Positions 25,680-34,954 of a DNA stretch of 64,000 bases are shown one piece after another. The notes beneath the pieces are model-generated. The model was not told the DNA's origin. It made no database searches and worked only from the letters and a program-made list of their open reading frames with translations. The DNA comes from Microbacterium sp. Leaf320 (GTDB lineage Bacteria; Actinomycetota; Actinomycetes; Actinomycetales; Microbacteriaceae), in contig NZ_LMOD01000001.1 of assembly GCF_001423485.1 (NCBI RefSeq), forward strand, positions 192,617-256,616, in the 5' to 3' direction. Position numbers and translations under genes: made by a program. Position 1 is the first letter of the stretch. Every line of letters starts with the position of its first letter.

Positions 25680-28234
25680 TGATCGGCATCGTCGCCGTCT
25701 CCCACAGCGCTCGACTCGGGGAGGCGGCGCTGGAGCTCGCCCTGCAGATGGTTCAGGGCGGGGGAGTGCTCGTGCGGGTCGCGGCCGGTGCGGGATCGGA
25801 TGCCGACGGTACGCCCATCCTCGGCACGGACGCGGTCGCAGTGGCCGCGGCGATCGACGACCTCGCGGCGGACTGCGACGGGGTGCTCGTGCTGATGGAC
25901 CTGGGGTCTGCGGTGCTCAGCGCCGAGCTCGCACTCGAGCTGCGGATGAGCGACGTGCCGGTGCGCCTGGCGCCCGCGCCCTTCGTGGAAGGACTGCTCG
26001 CGGCGGTCGTGTCTGCTGCGGCGGGAGGATCGCTCGACGTCGTCGCGCAGGAGGCCTCGGCCTCACTCGGGGCGAAGACCGGTCAGCTCGGCGACGCGAA
26101 CGCCGACGGTGACGAGGATCACATTCCTCCTGCGCGCGGTGCCGGCGAGCACGGCGCCGATGCATCCTCCGTCGAGTCGGGTGCGTCCGCCCGGCCGGGT
26201 GCCGTCGTGCGCGTGGTGACCGTGCGGAATCCCCTCGGCATCCACGCGCGTCCGGCCGCGCTCATCGCCGAGACGTCGGCGGGAGCCGATGTGCGACTGC
26301 GCAAGCTGCCGGACGGACCCGATGCCGCCGCTGCGAGCCTCTCCCGACTTCTGATCCTCGGCGCTCGACAGGGCGACGACGTCGAGCTGTCTGCGACCGG
26401 GGTCGACGCAAACGGTGTCGTCGAGCGTCTCGTGGCTCTCTTCGACGAGGGTTTCGGGGAGGGTTTCGGGGAGGGAGTCACCGAGGTTCCGAAGTCTCCG
26501 GTGGCTGCAACGACGCCGTCGGTCGAGACGGAGACCCAGGCTCGCTCGCCGATCGCGCCGGGAACCGTGCTGCGCGGGAGGGGAGTGAGCGGCGGACGGG
26601 TCGCGGCGCCGGCGGTGATCCTCGCCGCTCCACTCGACGAGCCCGATGCGAGCGAGATCGTCGCGCCGGATGACCGTGAGAGTGAGGTGTCCGCGATCGA
26701 GTGGGCCGCCGTGGCGGTGGCCGATCAGCTGCGTGCGCGCACGTCGACCGCGACCGGGGAAGCGCGGGCGATCCTCGATGCGTCGCGTCTGCTCGCCTCC
26801 GACCCGGAGCTCGTGGCCGAGGCCTCAGCGCTCGTCCGGATCAAGGGGCGCACAGCGGCGCGCGCAGTGTGGGAGACCGCGGTCTCGCACGAGCGGGGTC
26901 TCGCGGCACTCGGCGGGCGGATGGCTGAGCGGGCGGCGGACATCCGCGACGTCCGTGATCGCATCATCGCGGAGATCCTCGAGGTCGACGTCCCCGGCGT
27001 CCCTGAGCGTGAGGAGCCGTTCGTGCTGGTGGCCGTCGACCTCGCCCCGGCTGACACCGCCGCCCTCGAGGGCGGCAGCTGCGTCGGGTTGGTGACCGAG
27101 CAGGGTGGTCCCACCTCGCACACCGCGATCATCGCGCGCTCTCTTGGAATACCGGCCGTGGCCGGGGTGGTTGGCGCGGCCGGGATCGCGCCCGATGCCA
27201 TCGTGCTCGTCGATGGCGACCGCGGCACCGTGGAGATCGAGCCTGACCCGGTGCGTGCCGACGCGGCGAAGGGCGAATCGGTCGTCGTGCCCTTCGACGG
27301 AGAGGGCATGCTCGCCGACGGGCACCGCATCCGTCTGCTCGCGAACGTCGGGGGCGCGGCCGAGGCGGTGACCGCTGCCGCCGCCGGAGCGGAGGGTGTC
27401 GGGCTCTTCCGCACCGAGTTCTGCTTCCTCGACCGGGTCGATGCGCCGTCGATCGACGAACAGGTGGCGGCCTACCGCGGTGTCCTCGCAGCCTTCCCCG
27501 GTCGCCGGGTCGTCGTGCGCACGCTCGATGCGGGCAGCGACAAGCCCTTGCCGTTCGCGAACCCGGATCACGAGGACAATCCCGCTCTGGGAGTTCGCGG
27601 CCTGCGCATCGCCCGACGGTCGCCCGCGCTGCTCGACGATCAGCTGCGCGCGCTGGCACGGGCAGCCGAGGCGGAATCGGCGGTCGTCGAGGTGATGGCT
27701 CCGATGGTGGCCACGGTCGACGAGGCGCGTGCCTTCGCCGAGAGCGCTCGTGCGGTCGGACTGATGACCGTGGGCGTGATGATCGAGACGCCCTCCGCGG
27801 CGCTGCTCGCCTCGGAGATGCTCGAGGTCGTCGACTTCGTGAGCCTCGGCACCAACGACCTCGCACAGTACACACTGGCCGCCGATCGGCTGCTCGCCGA
27901 GCTCGGTGAGCTGAACGATCCCTGGCAGCCCGCCGTCCTCCGCCTGATCGGTGCGGTGGGTGCGGCCGGGCGCACGTGGGATCTTCCGGTCGGGGTGTGC
28001 GGCGAGGCCGCTGCGGACTCCTTGCTCGCACCGGTGCTCGTGGGCCTCGGCGTCACCTCGCTCTCGATGACGCCGCGGGCGCTGGGTCGTGTGGCGGCAG
28101 CACTCGAGGCGGTCACCGAAGCGCAGTGTCGAGCGGCGGCGGAGGCCGTGCTGAAGGCGGCGACCGCTGCGGACGCGCGCGCGGCGGCGGTCGTGGTCCT
28201 CGGATCCGAGAGCGTCGGCGGGCCGGTCGACTGA
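25679..28234 (+). CDS. dhaM: DhaM-HPr-Enzyme I fusion phosphotransferase
   Basis: The 851-residue protein joins three PTS parts. Residues 1-125 are a DhaM EIIA domain with active His9 (VSHSARLGE). Residues about 175-255 are an HPr with His189 in NPLGIHARPAAL. Residues 290-851 are a full Enzyme I with His481 in GGPTSHTAIIARSLGIPAVAG, the PEP-binding barrel and SLGTNDLAQYTLAADR. E. coli DhaM has only an N-terminal Enzyme I fragment; here the enzyme should take phosphate directly from PEP. A 12-bp repeat (26447-26470) encodes EGFG units in the HPr-EI linker. Confidence 0.93.
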   Translation: MIGIVAVSHSARLGEAALELALQMVQGGGVLVRVAAGAGSDADGTPILGTDAVAVAAAIDDLAADCDGVLVLMDLGSAVLSAELALELRMSDVPVRLAPAPFVEGLLAAVVSAAAGGSLDVVAQEASASLGAKTGQLGDANADGDEDHIPPARGAGEHGADASSVESGASARPGAVVRVVTVRNPLGIHARPAALIAETSAGADVRLRKLPDGPDAAAASLSRLLILGARQGDDVELSATGVDANGVVERLVALFDEGFGEGFGEGVTEVPKSPVAATTPSVETETQARSPIAPGTVLRGRGVSGGRVAAPAVILAAPLDEPDASEIVAPDDRESEVSAIEWAAVAVADQLRARTSTATGEARAILDASRLLASDPELVAEASALVRIKGRTAARAVWETAVSHERGLAALGGRMAERAADIRDVRDRIIAEILEVDVPGVPEREEPFVLVAVDLAPADTAALEGGSCVGLVTEQGGPTSHTAIIARSLGIPAVAGVVGAAGIAPDAIVLVDGDRGTVEIEPDPVRADAAKGESVVVPFDGEGMLADGHRIRLLANVGGAAEAVTAAAAGAEGVGLFRTEFCFLDRVDAPSIDEQVAAYRGVLAAFPGRRVVVRTLDAGSDKPLPFANPDHEDNPALGVRGLRIARRSPALLDDQLRALARAAEAESAVVEVMAPMVATVDEARAFAESARAVGLMTVGVMIETPSAALLASEMLEVVDFVSLGTNDLAQYTLAADRLLAELGELNDPWQPAVLRLIGAVGAAGRTWDLPVGVCGEAAADSLLAPVLVGLGVTSLSMTPRALGRVAAALEAVTEAQCRAAAEAVLKAATAADARAAAVVVLGSESVGGPVD

Positions 28235-28251
28235 ACGACCGACCCGCCGAC
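28214..28251. terminator. Strong hairpin after dhaM (bidirectional terminator candidate)
   Basis: A 16-position stem with one mismatch pairs 28214-28229 (GTCGGCGGGCCGGTCG) with 28236-28251, around an ACTGAA loop. It covers the dhaM stop and faces the convergent MFS gene. No clear T-tract follows, as is common for actinobacterial terminators. Confidence 0.7.
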
Positions 28252-28271
28252 GGGATCTGTGGAGGTGCCGC

Positions 28272-29591
28272 TCAGGCGTGCAGGTCGACGCCCTTCGTCT
28301 CCTTCACGATCGATACGGCGATGAGGGAGATCACCGCCGTGATGGCGATGTAGACGCCGATGGTCCATGCTGCCTGGAACTGGTTCATCAGAGCCTCCGC
28401 GATCATCGGTGCGAACGCTCCGCCGAGGATGGCACCGAGCGCGTATCCGATCGAGACGCCCGAGTATCGGACGTTGGCGGGGAACATCTCGGCGTAGAGG
28501 GCCGCCTGCGGACCGTACGAGAGTCCGAGAGCGAACGTCATGACGAACAGGGCGACGAAGTACCAGAAGATGTTCGCCGTGTCGATCAGGAACCACATCG
28601 GCACCGCCCAGAGCGCGAGCGCGACGTACCCGATCTGGAAGGTGCGTACGCGACCGAGGCGATCGGAGAGGTGGCCGCCCCACAGCGTGAAGATGAGCCA
28701 TCCGAAGGATGCGAGGGTCGTGGCCAGCAGCACGGGAGGACGCTCCATGCCGAGGGCTGTGACGGCGTAGGTGGCGAAGAACGCGATGAGCAGGTAGCCG
28801 GCGGCGTTGTTGCCGATGAAGATGAGTGCGGTGAGCACGACCTGCTTGGTGTTCTTTCGGAACAGACGCCCGAGCGGTGCCGACGCCTCCTGCCGGCGAC
28901 GGCGGAGATCCTCGAAGACCGGGCTCTCATCGACCGCGCGCCTGATCACGTAGCCGACGGCGATCAGCACGATCGACAGCAGGAACGGGATGCGCCATCC
29001 CCAGGCGAGGAAGGCTTCGGGTGACATCGAGCTCGTCAGCACCCATAGCGTGGCTGTGGCGAGGATCATGCCGATCGGGACACCGATCTGCGGGAACGCG
29101 CCGAAGAGCCCCCGGCGGGTGGTCGGCGCGTGCTCGACGGCCATCAGCGCTGCCCCGCCCCATTCGCCTCCGGCCGAGAATCCCTGCAGGATGCGGAGCA
29201 CGATGAGCAGGATCGGCGCGGCGACGCCGATCGCCGCGTACGTCGGAAGCAGGCCGATCAGGGAGGTGGAGAGTCCCATCATCACGAGGGTGAACACCAG
29301 CATCTTCTTGCGGCCCAGCTTGTCGCCCAGGTGCCCGGCGACGATGGCTCCGAGTGGACGGAAGAGGAAGGAGATTCCGATGGTGGCGAACGACAGGATC
29401 TGCGCGAAGCCCTTGTTCTCCTCAGCGATAGGGGCGAGGAACAGCGGGGCGAGCACGAGGCCGGCGGCCTGCGCGTAGATGAAGAAGTCGTACCACTCGA
29501 TCGAGGTGCCGACGAGAGTGCTGGCGAGAACCCGCCGTTCCTCGGCGGGCATCCGGGTGGTCGAGCTGCGTGCAGATACTGCTGACGTCAT
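28272..29591 (-). CDS. MFS transporter, metabolite:H+ symporter (MHS) family; possibly phenylacetate uptake
   Basis: The 439-residue protein has about 12 membrane segments and MHS signatures: VGTSIEWYDFFIYAQ, GHLGDKLGRKKML and RILQGFSAGGEWGGAALMAVEHAP. Members import organic acids with protons. The substrate cannot be read from sequence, but a near-perfect PaaR-type box lies 54 bp upstream of its start, suggesting co-regulation with phenylacetate genes. It converges with dhaM over a strong hairpin. Confidence 0.9.
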   Translation of the reverse strand: MTSAVSARSSTTRMPAEERRVLASTLVGTSIEWYDFFIYAQAAGLVLAPLFLAPIAEENKGFAQILSFATIGISFLFRPLGAIVAGHLGDKLGRKKMLVFTLVMMGLSTSLIGLLPTYAAIGVAAPILLIVLRILQGFSAGGEWGGAALMAVEHAPTTRRGLFGAFPQIGVPIGMILATATLWVLTSSMSPEAFLAWGWRIPFLLSIVLIAVGYVIRRAVDESPVFEDLRRRRQEASAPLGRLFRKNTKQVVLTALIFIGNNAAGYLLIAFFATYAVTALGMERPPVLLATTLASFGWLIFTLWGGHLSDRLGRVRTFQIGYVALALWAVPMWFLIDTANIFWYFVALFVMTFALGLSYGPQAALYAEMFPANVRYSGVSIGYALGAILGGAFAPMIAEALMNQFQAAWTIGVYIAITAVISLIAVSIVKETKGVDLHA

Positions 29592-29911
29592 GCGAACTCC
29601 ATTGTTCTGCGGTGGGGGAAGAGCGACGAACCATCGCCCGGGTCACTTACCGAATGATCGGTCAGTAAAGCGAGAGTAGCGCACGCAGGAAGACACTCCA
29701 AGACCCGGGACCCACAGCAGTTGTCCCGATTCTCGGCGCTGGGAGATGAGATCTGAAGCCTGAGGCATCGATGTATGCAGTGCGCGGTATGCGATTCCTC
29801 ACATTCTGATATCGACATGCATGTGTTGCTCCTCAGGGCGATCGGAGCACCCCTAGGCTCCTCGCAGGGGCATCGGATCTCGATGTGGAGAGCACAAACG
29901 GAGGGTGTGTC
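29592..29911. other. Intergenic region between MFS and lipoprotein genes
   Basis: This 320-bp gap between divergent genes contains the PaaR-like box at 29645-29666 and the GGAGG ribosome-binding site of the lipoprotein (about 29900). I see no further gene, RNA or repeat. Confidence 0.6.
29645..29666. promoter_or_regulatory. PaaR-like operator upstream of the MFS transporter
   Basis: The 22-bp site has two perfect halves, ACTTACCG and CGGTCAGT, around a 6-bp centre AATGAT. It is the best match in the window to the recalled PaaR box ACTNACCG-N6-CGGTNAGT, differing only in the centre. The minus-strand core TGACCGATC matches the sites at 12128 and 22409. Confidence 0.7.
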
Positions 29912-31201
29912 ATGCGTGTTCTGAATCAAGGTCGAGGGCGGGCCGCTCTCGGGGTCGTCGGTGTCGGAGCGCTCCTGGCCGCGCTGACCGCCTGTGCGCC
30001 CTCGCCGGAGCCGTCATCATCGTCATCACCGACGCCCGAGGCTTCCTCACCGGAGCCGTACTCGGGGCCCGTGGCATTCGTCGGTGACGAGCTCTCGTGG
30101 CTCCTGCCCTCCGCGGACGACATCACCGCCTTGATCCCGTCCGCCAGTGCGGTGAGCACACCCTCCGATGCCCTCGAGCAGACCTCCGACGGTGGTGGCC
30201 CCGAGTTCGCTCCGGCGATCTGCGGCGTGCTCTTGATGGAGCAGACCCTGGATTCTCTGGGAACCCGGACGACGTCGTGGTCGATGCCGAGCGACACCGG
30301 ATACTCATTCAACAGCATCGTGGCCATGCAGCTCGCCGATGAGGCGCACGTCGTCGCGCGCATGGATCAGCTCGAGCGTGCAGCGGCGGAATGCGGAGAG
30401 TTCGACTACGACGGGCTCAACACCTTCGACGCGGTCGTCGGGGAGGAGGAGGACGGCGTTCGCGCGCTGGCGGGAACGATGAACGCCGACCCGACCTCCG
30501 ACGGGTGGCGGGTCTTCCACGGATTCGCCGCCGTCGGCAACACGCTCGTGCACCTGAGAACGTCGCTCCCCGATTCCGCGCCGATCGACGCGGCGGCCGC
30601 GGTAGAGCTGCTGCAGTCGACCGCGATCGATGCGAAGTCCGAACTCATCGACAGTCTGACCGAGACCCCTCCGACAGGGGCGACAGAGCCGGTGGGCGAT
30701 GCGTCCACTCCCTGGGCCGAGTGGTCGATCACGGGGCAGGGCGTCGGCCCGATCCGCCTCGGTGAGACGTATGACGACATCGTGGCGACACTGCCGGATG
30801 CGGCGGTGACACCGCCCGCGTACGACGGCGGGCCGTGGAACTACGCGAGCCCCGACGGCGCCTCGTCGTTCTCTGCGACAGCTGCCGACAGCGGGTCGGT
30901 GTCCGAGATCACCGTCGGGGCCGTATCGGACGAAGAGGACTCCGGAGCGGACGGCGCGACGTCGCCGCACGCGCTCGACGTGCGGATCGGCGACCCGGTC
31001 TCCTCGGCCGTCGCCGCGTTCCCCTCGGGAACCCGTGTGCACGTCGTCTCGTCGGGGCAATGGGCTTACTTCGTCGCCGACAGAGACGGGCGTCTCCTGA
31101 TCTTCCACACCACGCGCGAGGACACCGACTCCACGGAGGCCCGGATCATCGGGATCACGACCGCAGACACCACCGTGCGAGGAGACCTCACCGTGGAGTG
31201 A
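29912..31201 (+). CDS. Predicted lipoprotein of unknown function
   Basis: The 429-residue protein has a lipoprotein signal peptide with lipobox LTAC (Cys28), then a Ser/Pro-rich tether (SPEPSSSSSPTPEASS). The N-terminal half contains two cysteines (AICGVLL, AAECGEF), resembling extracellular sensor-like domains of the PknH_C type; this is a weak impression. The C-terminal half has two related segments (GVGPIRLGETYDDIVATLP and VRIGDPVSSAVAAFP) typical of duplicated BamE-like or 'GPxRxGMT' repeats. ATG 29912 has GGAGG 7 nt before it. It is probably exported and membrane-anchored. Confidence 0.8.
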   Translation: MRVLNQGRGRAALGVVGVGALLAALTACAPSPEPSSSSSPTPEASSPEPYSGPVAFVGDELSWLLPSADDITALIPSASAVSTPSDALEQTSDGGGPEFAPAICGVLLMEQTLDSLGTRTTSWSMPSDTGYSFNSIVAMQLADEAHVVARMDQLERAAAECGEFDYDGLNTFDAVVGEEEDGVRALAGTMNADPTSDGWRVFHGFAAVGNTLVHLRTSLPDSAPIDAAAAVELLQSTAIDAKSELIDSLTETPPTGATEPVGDASTPWAEWSITGQGVGPIRLGETYDDIVATLPDAAVTPPAYDGGPWNYASPDGASSFSATAADSGSVSEITVGAVSDEEDSGADGATSPHALDVRIGDPVSSAVAAFPSGTRVHVVSSGQWAYFVADRDGRLLIFHTTREDTDSTEARIIGITTADTTVRGDLTVE

Positions 31202-31240
31202 GGTGTGAGGGTCCCCCGCGTGCCGGCGGCCCTCACACCT
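31201..31240. terminator. Bidirectional terminator candidate between lipoprotein and E2 genes
   Basis: AGGTGTGAGGG (31201-31211) pairs perfectly with CCCTCACACCT (31230-31240) around an 18-nt GC-rich loop. The stem covers the stop codons of both convergent genes. Confidence 0.6.
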
Positions 31241-32639
31241 TCCCGAACGCGCGCAGCGGATGCTCGATGAGCTCCGTCACTCGGCGGAGGAAGCTCGCGG
31301 CGTAGCCGCCGTCGCACACCCGGTGGTCGAACACGAGTGACAGCTGCACGATGCGGCGGGCGACGATCTGTCCGTCGACCACCCAGGGGCGCTCGATGAT
31401 GCGTCCGATCCCGAGGATCGCGACGTCGGGGTGGTTGATGATCGCTGCGGAGCCGTCGACGCCGAGCCCGCCGTAGTTGTTCAGCGTGAAGGTCGATCCG
31501 CGCAGGCGTTCGGCAGGCATGGACCCGGATCGCGCTGTCGCCGACAGTTCGCGCAGGGTGGTGTCGAGCTGCTCGATGCGGAGTTCGTGTGCTCGCGGGA
31601 CGACCGGCACCATCAGGCCGCGTGCGGTGTCGGTCGCCACGCCCAGGTTCACGCCTTCGAAGGAGATGAGCTCGGAGGCGTCGTCGCTCAGACGGGACGC
31701 CAGCACCGGGTGATCCTCGAGAGCGAGCAGCACGAAGCGCGCGAGGAGCGCGGTCACGGACGGCGCCTTGCCGCCCTCGGGAGCCATCTGCGAGCGCAGG
31801 TTCCACAGCTCGGTCGCATCGACATCGACCCAGACGGTCGCTTCGGGGATCTCGGAGCGGCTGCGGGCGAGCTTCGCGCTGACGGCCTTGCGCAGCGGGG
31901 ACAGGCGCTCGCGTGAGGCGACGGGCAGACCGTCGAGGACGTCTCCATCGGTGCTCGCACCTGCAGTCGCGCCCGCACCCGCACCGGCACCCGCGCCGCG
32001 ATGCTGGGCGGTGACGCCGTCGACCGCGACATCGACAGCCGCGGCGAGGACGTCGGCGCGGGTCACGGCACCGTCGTGTCCTGTCGGGGCGATCGTGTGC
32101 ACGTCGAGTCCGAGGTCGCGGGCAAGACGCCGCACCAGGGGGGAGCGGACCGCCACCGGGCGTCGTATCGCGGCGTTCGATTGGGGGGCGATCGGTGCCT
32201 GCTCGGTCGCCAGGGGTCGTGCCGGTGCGGAATCGACCTTCGCGACGGCACGGGGCCTCCTCCGGCCGGACGTGGCGCGCTCGGACGTGCCGTAGCCGAT
32301 CAGCACGTTGCCGGACCCCGCGCGCTCCTCCTCGCGGTAGGCGTCGTGCTCGACGGACTCGGGGGAAGCAGGACGCGAACCTGAGCCTGTGCCATCGTCC
32401 ACTTCGAGCACGGGGGCTCCGACGTCGATGGTCTCGCCCGGCTCTCCGTGCAGTGCAGTGACGACTCCCGCGAACGGCGAGGGCAGCTCGACGATGCTCT
32501 TCGCGGTCTCGACCTCGGCGATCGCCTGATCCGTGACGATGGTGTCGCCGACCGCGACGAGCCACTGCACGAGGCCCGCTTCGGTCAGTCCTTCACCGAG
32601 GTCCGGCAGACGGAAGACCCGGGTGGTCAGGGCGGTCAT
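31233..32639 (-). CDS. bkdC: Branched-chain 2-oxoacid dehydrogenase E2 (dihydrolipoamide acyltransferase)
   Basis: The 468-residue protein has one lipoyl domain (VETAKSIVELPSPFAG, Lys lipoylated), a flexible Ala/Gly linker, a peripheral subunit-binding domain (SPLVRRLARDLGLDV...GHDGAVTRADV) and a C-terminal catalytic domain with DHRVCDGGYAASFL. It transfers acyl groups from E1 to CoA. ATG 32639 has GGAGGACG upstream and overlaps the E1beta stop (ATGA). A second low-complexity GAGAGAGATAG linker lies before the catalytic core. No E3 gene is adjacent. Confidence 0.94.
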   Translation of the reverse strand: MTALTTRVFRLPDLGEGLTEAGLVQWLVAVGDTIVTDQAIAEVETAKSIVELPSPFAGVVTALHGEPGETIDVGAPVLEVDDGTGSGSRPASPESVEHDAYREEERAGSGNVLIGYGTSERATSGRRRPRAVAKVDSAPARPLATEQAPIAPQSNAAIRRPVAVRSPLVRRLARDLGLDVHTIAPTGHDGAVTRADVLAAAVDVAVDGVTAQHRGAGAGAGAGATAGASTDGDVLDGLPVASRERLSPLRKAVSAKLARSRSEIPEATVWVDVDATELWNLRSQMAPEGGKAPSVTALLARFVLLALEDHPVLASRLSDDASELISFEGVNLGVATDTARGLMVPVVPRAHELRIEQLDTTLRELSATARSGSMPAERLRGSTFTLNNYGGLGVDGSAAIINHPDVAILGIGRIIERPWVVDGQIVARRIVQLSLVFDHRVCDGGYAASFLRRVTELIEHPLRAFGKV

Positions 32640-33679
32640 GACTCGTCCTCCCGGCATTCGTCTTCCCAGTGCAGCGAGTCGATCGCGTCGAGGACGCGGT
32701 CGACATCCGGCAGGTACCAGTGCTCGAGCTTCGGCGGCGCGAAGGGGGTGTCGAAGCCGGTCACGCGGCGAACAGGCGCTTCGAGATATTCGAAGCAGCG
32801 CTCGAAGACCCGTGCCTGGATCTCCGATGCCACGCTGGCGTAGCCGGGCGCCTCGGCGATCACGACGGCACGACCGGTCGCGCGCACGGCTGCGGTCACG
32901 GTGGCATCGTCGAAGGGCGAGAGCGAGCGGATGTCGACGACCTGAACACTGCGGCCTTCGGATGCGGCGACCTCGGCCGCCTCCAGAGCGAGCGGCACGG
33001 ACGCGCCGTAGGCGAGGAGCGTGACGTCGGTGCCGTCGCGAGCGATGCGGGCGGTGCCGACCTCGGCCATGACGGAGGTGTCGACCTCGCCCTTGGTCCA
33101 GTAGAGCTTCTTCGGCTCGAGGAAGACCACCGGATCCGGCGAGGCGATGGCTGCTCTGAGCATCGAATACGCGTCCTGCGGCGTCGACGGGCTGAGGACC
33201 GTGAGTCCCGGAGTGTGCGCGTAGTAGGCCTCGGACGAGTCGCAGTGATGCTCGACCCCGCCGATGCCGCCGCCGAACGGGATGCGGATCACCAGCGGCA
33301 TCCGCACGACTCCGCGGGTGCGGTTGCCGAGCTTCGCCACATGGCTGACGATCTGTTCGAACGCCGGCAGGGCGAACGCGTCGAACTGCAGCTCGACGAC
33401 GGGTCGCATGCCGTTCATGGCCATGCCGACCGCGGTGCCCACGATGCCGGACTCGGCGAGCGGGGTGTCGAAGCAGCGCTCCTCGCCGAACCGCGCGGTG
33501 AGCCCGTCGGTGATGCGGAAGACTCCGCCGAGGGCGCCGACGTCCTCACCGAAGACCACGACCTCGGGGTCGGACTGGATGGCGTCTGCGAGGGCGAGGT
33601 TCAGCGCAGCCGCCATGCTCATGGTCGACACGCTCGTCGAGCGCTCATCGACGCGGACGTCGTCGTGTGCGATGGTCAT
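32636..33679 (-). CDS. bkdB: Branched-chain 2-oxoacid dehydrogenase E1 beta subunit
   Basis: The 347-residue transketolase-like protein reads LADAIQSDPEVVVFGEDVGALGGVFRITDGL and GIVGTAVGMAMNGMRPVVELQF, standard E1beta sequence, with the C-terminal transketolase domain PPKLEHWYLPDVDRVLDAI. It combines with E1alpha to decarboxylate branched-chain 2-oxoacids. The ATG at 33679 overlaps the E1alpha stop. Confidence 0.94.
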   Translation of the reverse strand: MTIAHDDVRVDERSTSVSTMSMAAALNLALADAIQSDPEVVVFGEDVGALGGVFRITDGLTARFGEERCFDTPLAESGIVGTAVGMAMNGMRPVVELQFDAFALPAFEQIVSHVAKLGNRTRGVVRMPLVIRIPFGGGIGGVEHHCDSSEAYYAHTPGLTVLSPSTPQDAYSMLRAAIASPDPVVFLEPKKLYWTKGEVDTSVMAEVGTARIARDGTDVTLLAYGASVPLALEAAEVAASEGRSVQVVDIRSLSPFDDATVTAAVRATGRAVVIAEAPGYASVASEIQARVFERCFEYLEAPVRRVTGFDTPFAPPKLEHWYLPDVDRVLDAIDSLHWEDECREDES

Positions 33680-34803
33680 CGGGCACCTCCGGGGGTCGCC
33701 TGCGCGGTCGCTCCGGTCTCCGCGGCACGGGTCCGTTCGACCTCGCCTCGAAGCATCTGCCACTGCTCCTCGAGCTGCGGGGAACGCGTCTCGGTCACGA
33801 AGCGGAAGAGATCCTCGGGGTCGATGTCGGTATCTGTGTTGAGCGCCTCTCGCATCGCGGCCGCGATGCGCTCGGCCCCGGCCGCATACTCGGCCTCGAG
33901 CTCGGCCGTGAGTGCGCCGATGTCGCTCAGGTGCGCTCGCAGACGTGCCAGCGGGTCTCGAGCGACCCATGCCTGCACCTCGGCGCGCTCGCGGTAGCGG
34001 GTGTCGTCGTCGGCGTTCGTGTGCGCCTGCATCCGATAGGTGTGCGCCTCGACCAGAGTGGGGCCGCCCGCCGCGCGGGCGCGGTCGACGGCCTCGCCGA
34101 GCACGGCCAGCACCGCGGCGACGTCGTTGCCGTCGACGCGCCGGCCCGGCATGCCGTAGCCGATCGCCTTGTGCGCGAGAGAGGGTGCTGCGGTCTGTCG
34201 ACTGAGCGGAACGGAGATCGCGAACCCGTTGTTCTGCACGAAGAAGACGACCGGCACGTGGAAGACCGCGGCGAAGTTCATGGCCTCGTGGAAGTCACCC
34301 TCGCTGGTCGCACCGTCTCCGCACAGGGCGATGACGACGGTGTCTTCTCCTCGCTGTTTCGCGGCGTACGCGAAACCCACGGCGTGCAGCAGCTGCGTGG
34401 CCAGGGGAGTGGCCTGCGGAGCGACGTGGTGCTCTCGCACGTCGTAGCCCGAATGCCAGTCGCCCTTGAGCAGCACCATCGCCTCGGCAGGAGCGACGCC
34501 GCGCGCGATGACCGCCACCGAGTCGCGGTACGTGGGGAAGAGCCAGTCGTCATCGGACATGGCGAGCGCTGCGCCGATCTGACAGGCCTCCTGGCCGTGC
34601 GACGACGGGTAGACGGCGAGGCGTCCCTGACGCACGAGGGCACTGGCCTGGTCGTTGATGCGGCGTCCTTCGACGAGCCCCCGGTATGCGGCCAGCAGCG
34701 TGTCTGCGCCGGGCATCGCGTACTGCTCGTCGACGACGGTCGCACCGTCGGCATCGATCAGCTGCACCGCCGCGTCGCGCGGAAGCAGGTCTGCGTGTTC
34801 CAT
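33676..34803 (-). CDS. bkdA: Branched-chain 2-oxoacid dehydrogenase E1 alpha subunit
   Basis: The 375-residue protein carries the ThDP motif GDGATSEGDFHEAMNFAAVF...QNN and the phosphoryl-loop-like sequence THTYRMQAHTNADDDTRYR family segment (HTYRMQAHTNADDDTRY). It decarboxylates 2-oxoisovalerate-type acids from Val, Leu and Ile. ATG 34803 has AAGGAGG 8 nt upstream; a longer frame reaches 34875 but passes through that site. It heads the operon and diverges from an Lrp/AsnC regulator. Pyruvate as substrate is less likely for this subunit arrangement. Confidence 0.92.
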   Translation of the reverse strand: MEHADLLPRDAAVQLIDADGATVVDEQYAMPGADTLLAAYRGLVEGRRINDQASALVRQGRLAVYPSSHGQEACQIGAALAMSDDDWLFPTYRDSVAVIARGVAPAEAMVLLKGDWHSGYDVREHHVAPQATPLATQLLHAVGFAYAAKQRGEDTVVIALCGDGATSEGDFHEAMNFAAVFHVPVVFFVQNNGFAISVPLSRQTAAPSLAHKAIGYGMPGRRVDGNDVAAVLAVLGEAVDRARAAGGPTLVEAHTYRMQAHTNADDDTRYRERAEVQAWVARDPLARLRAHLSDIGALTAELEAEYAAGAERIAAAMREALNTDTDIDPEDLFRFVTETRSPQLEEQWQMLRGEVERTRAAETGATAQATPGGAR

Positions 34804-34954
34804 CCGTTCGCCCTCCTTGCCGAACTCGATGAGGCCAGCTTGCCCCGCACGCGACAATCGTCCAAGAGCATTCATCGGATCGTGGACGGATGCGCGCAGC
34901 TTGCTGTTCTTCGTGCCAAAATGTCAGAATTCCGTGACCGGACGAAGGGGTGCC

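Noticed and set aside
26447..26476. 12-bp repeat in dhaM as a possible mobile element
   Set aside because: It simply encodes EGFG units in a flexible HPr-EI linker; short in-gene tandem repeats of this kind are common.
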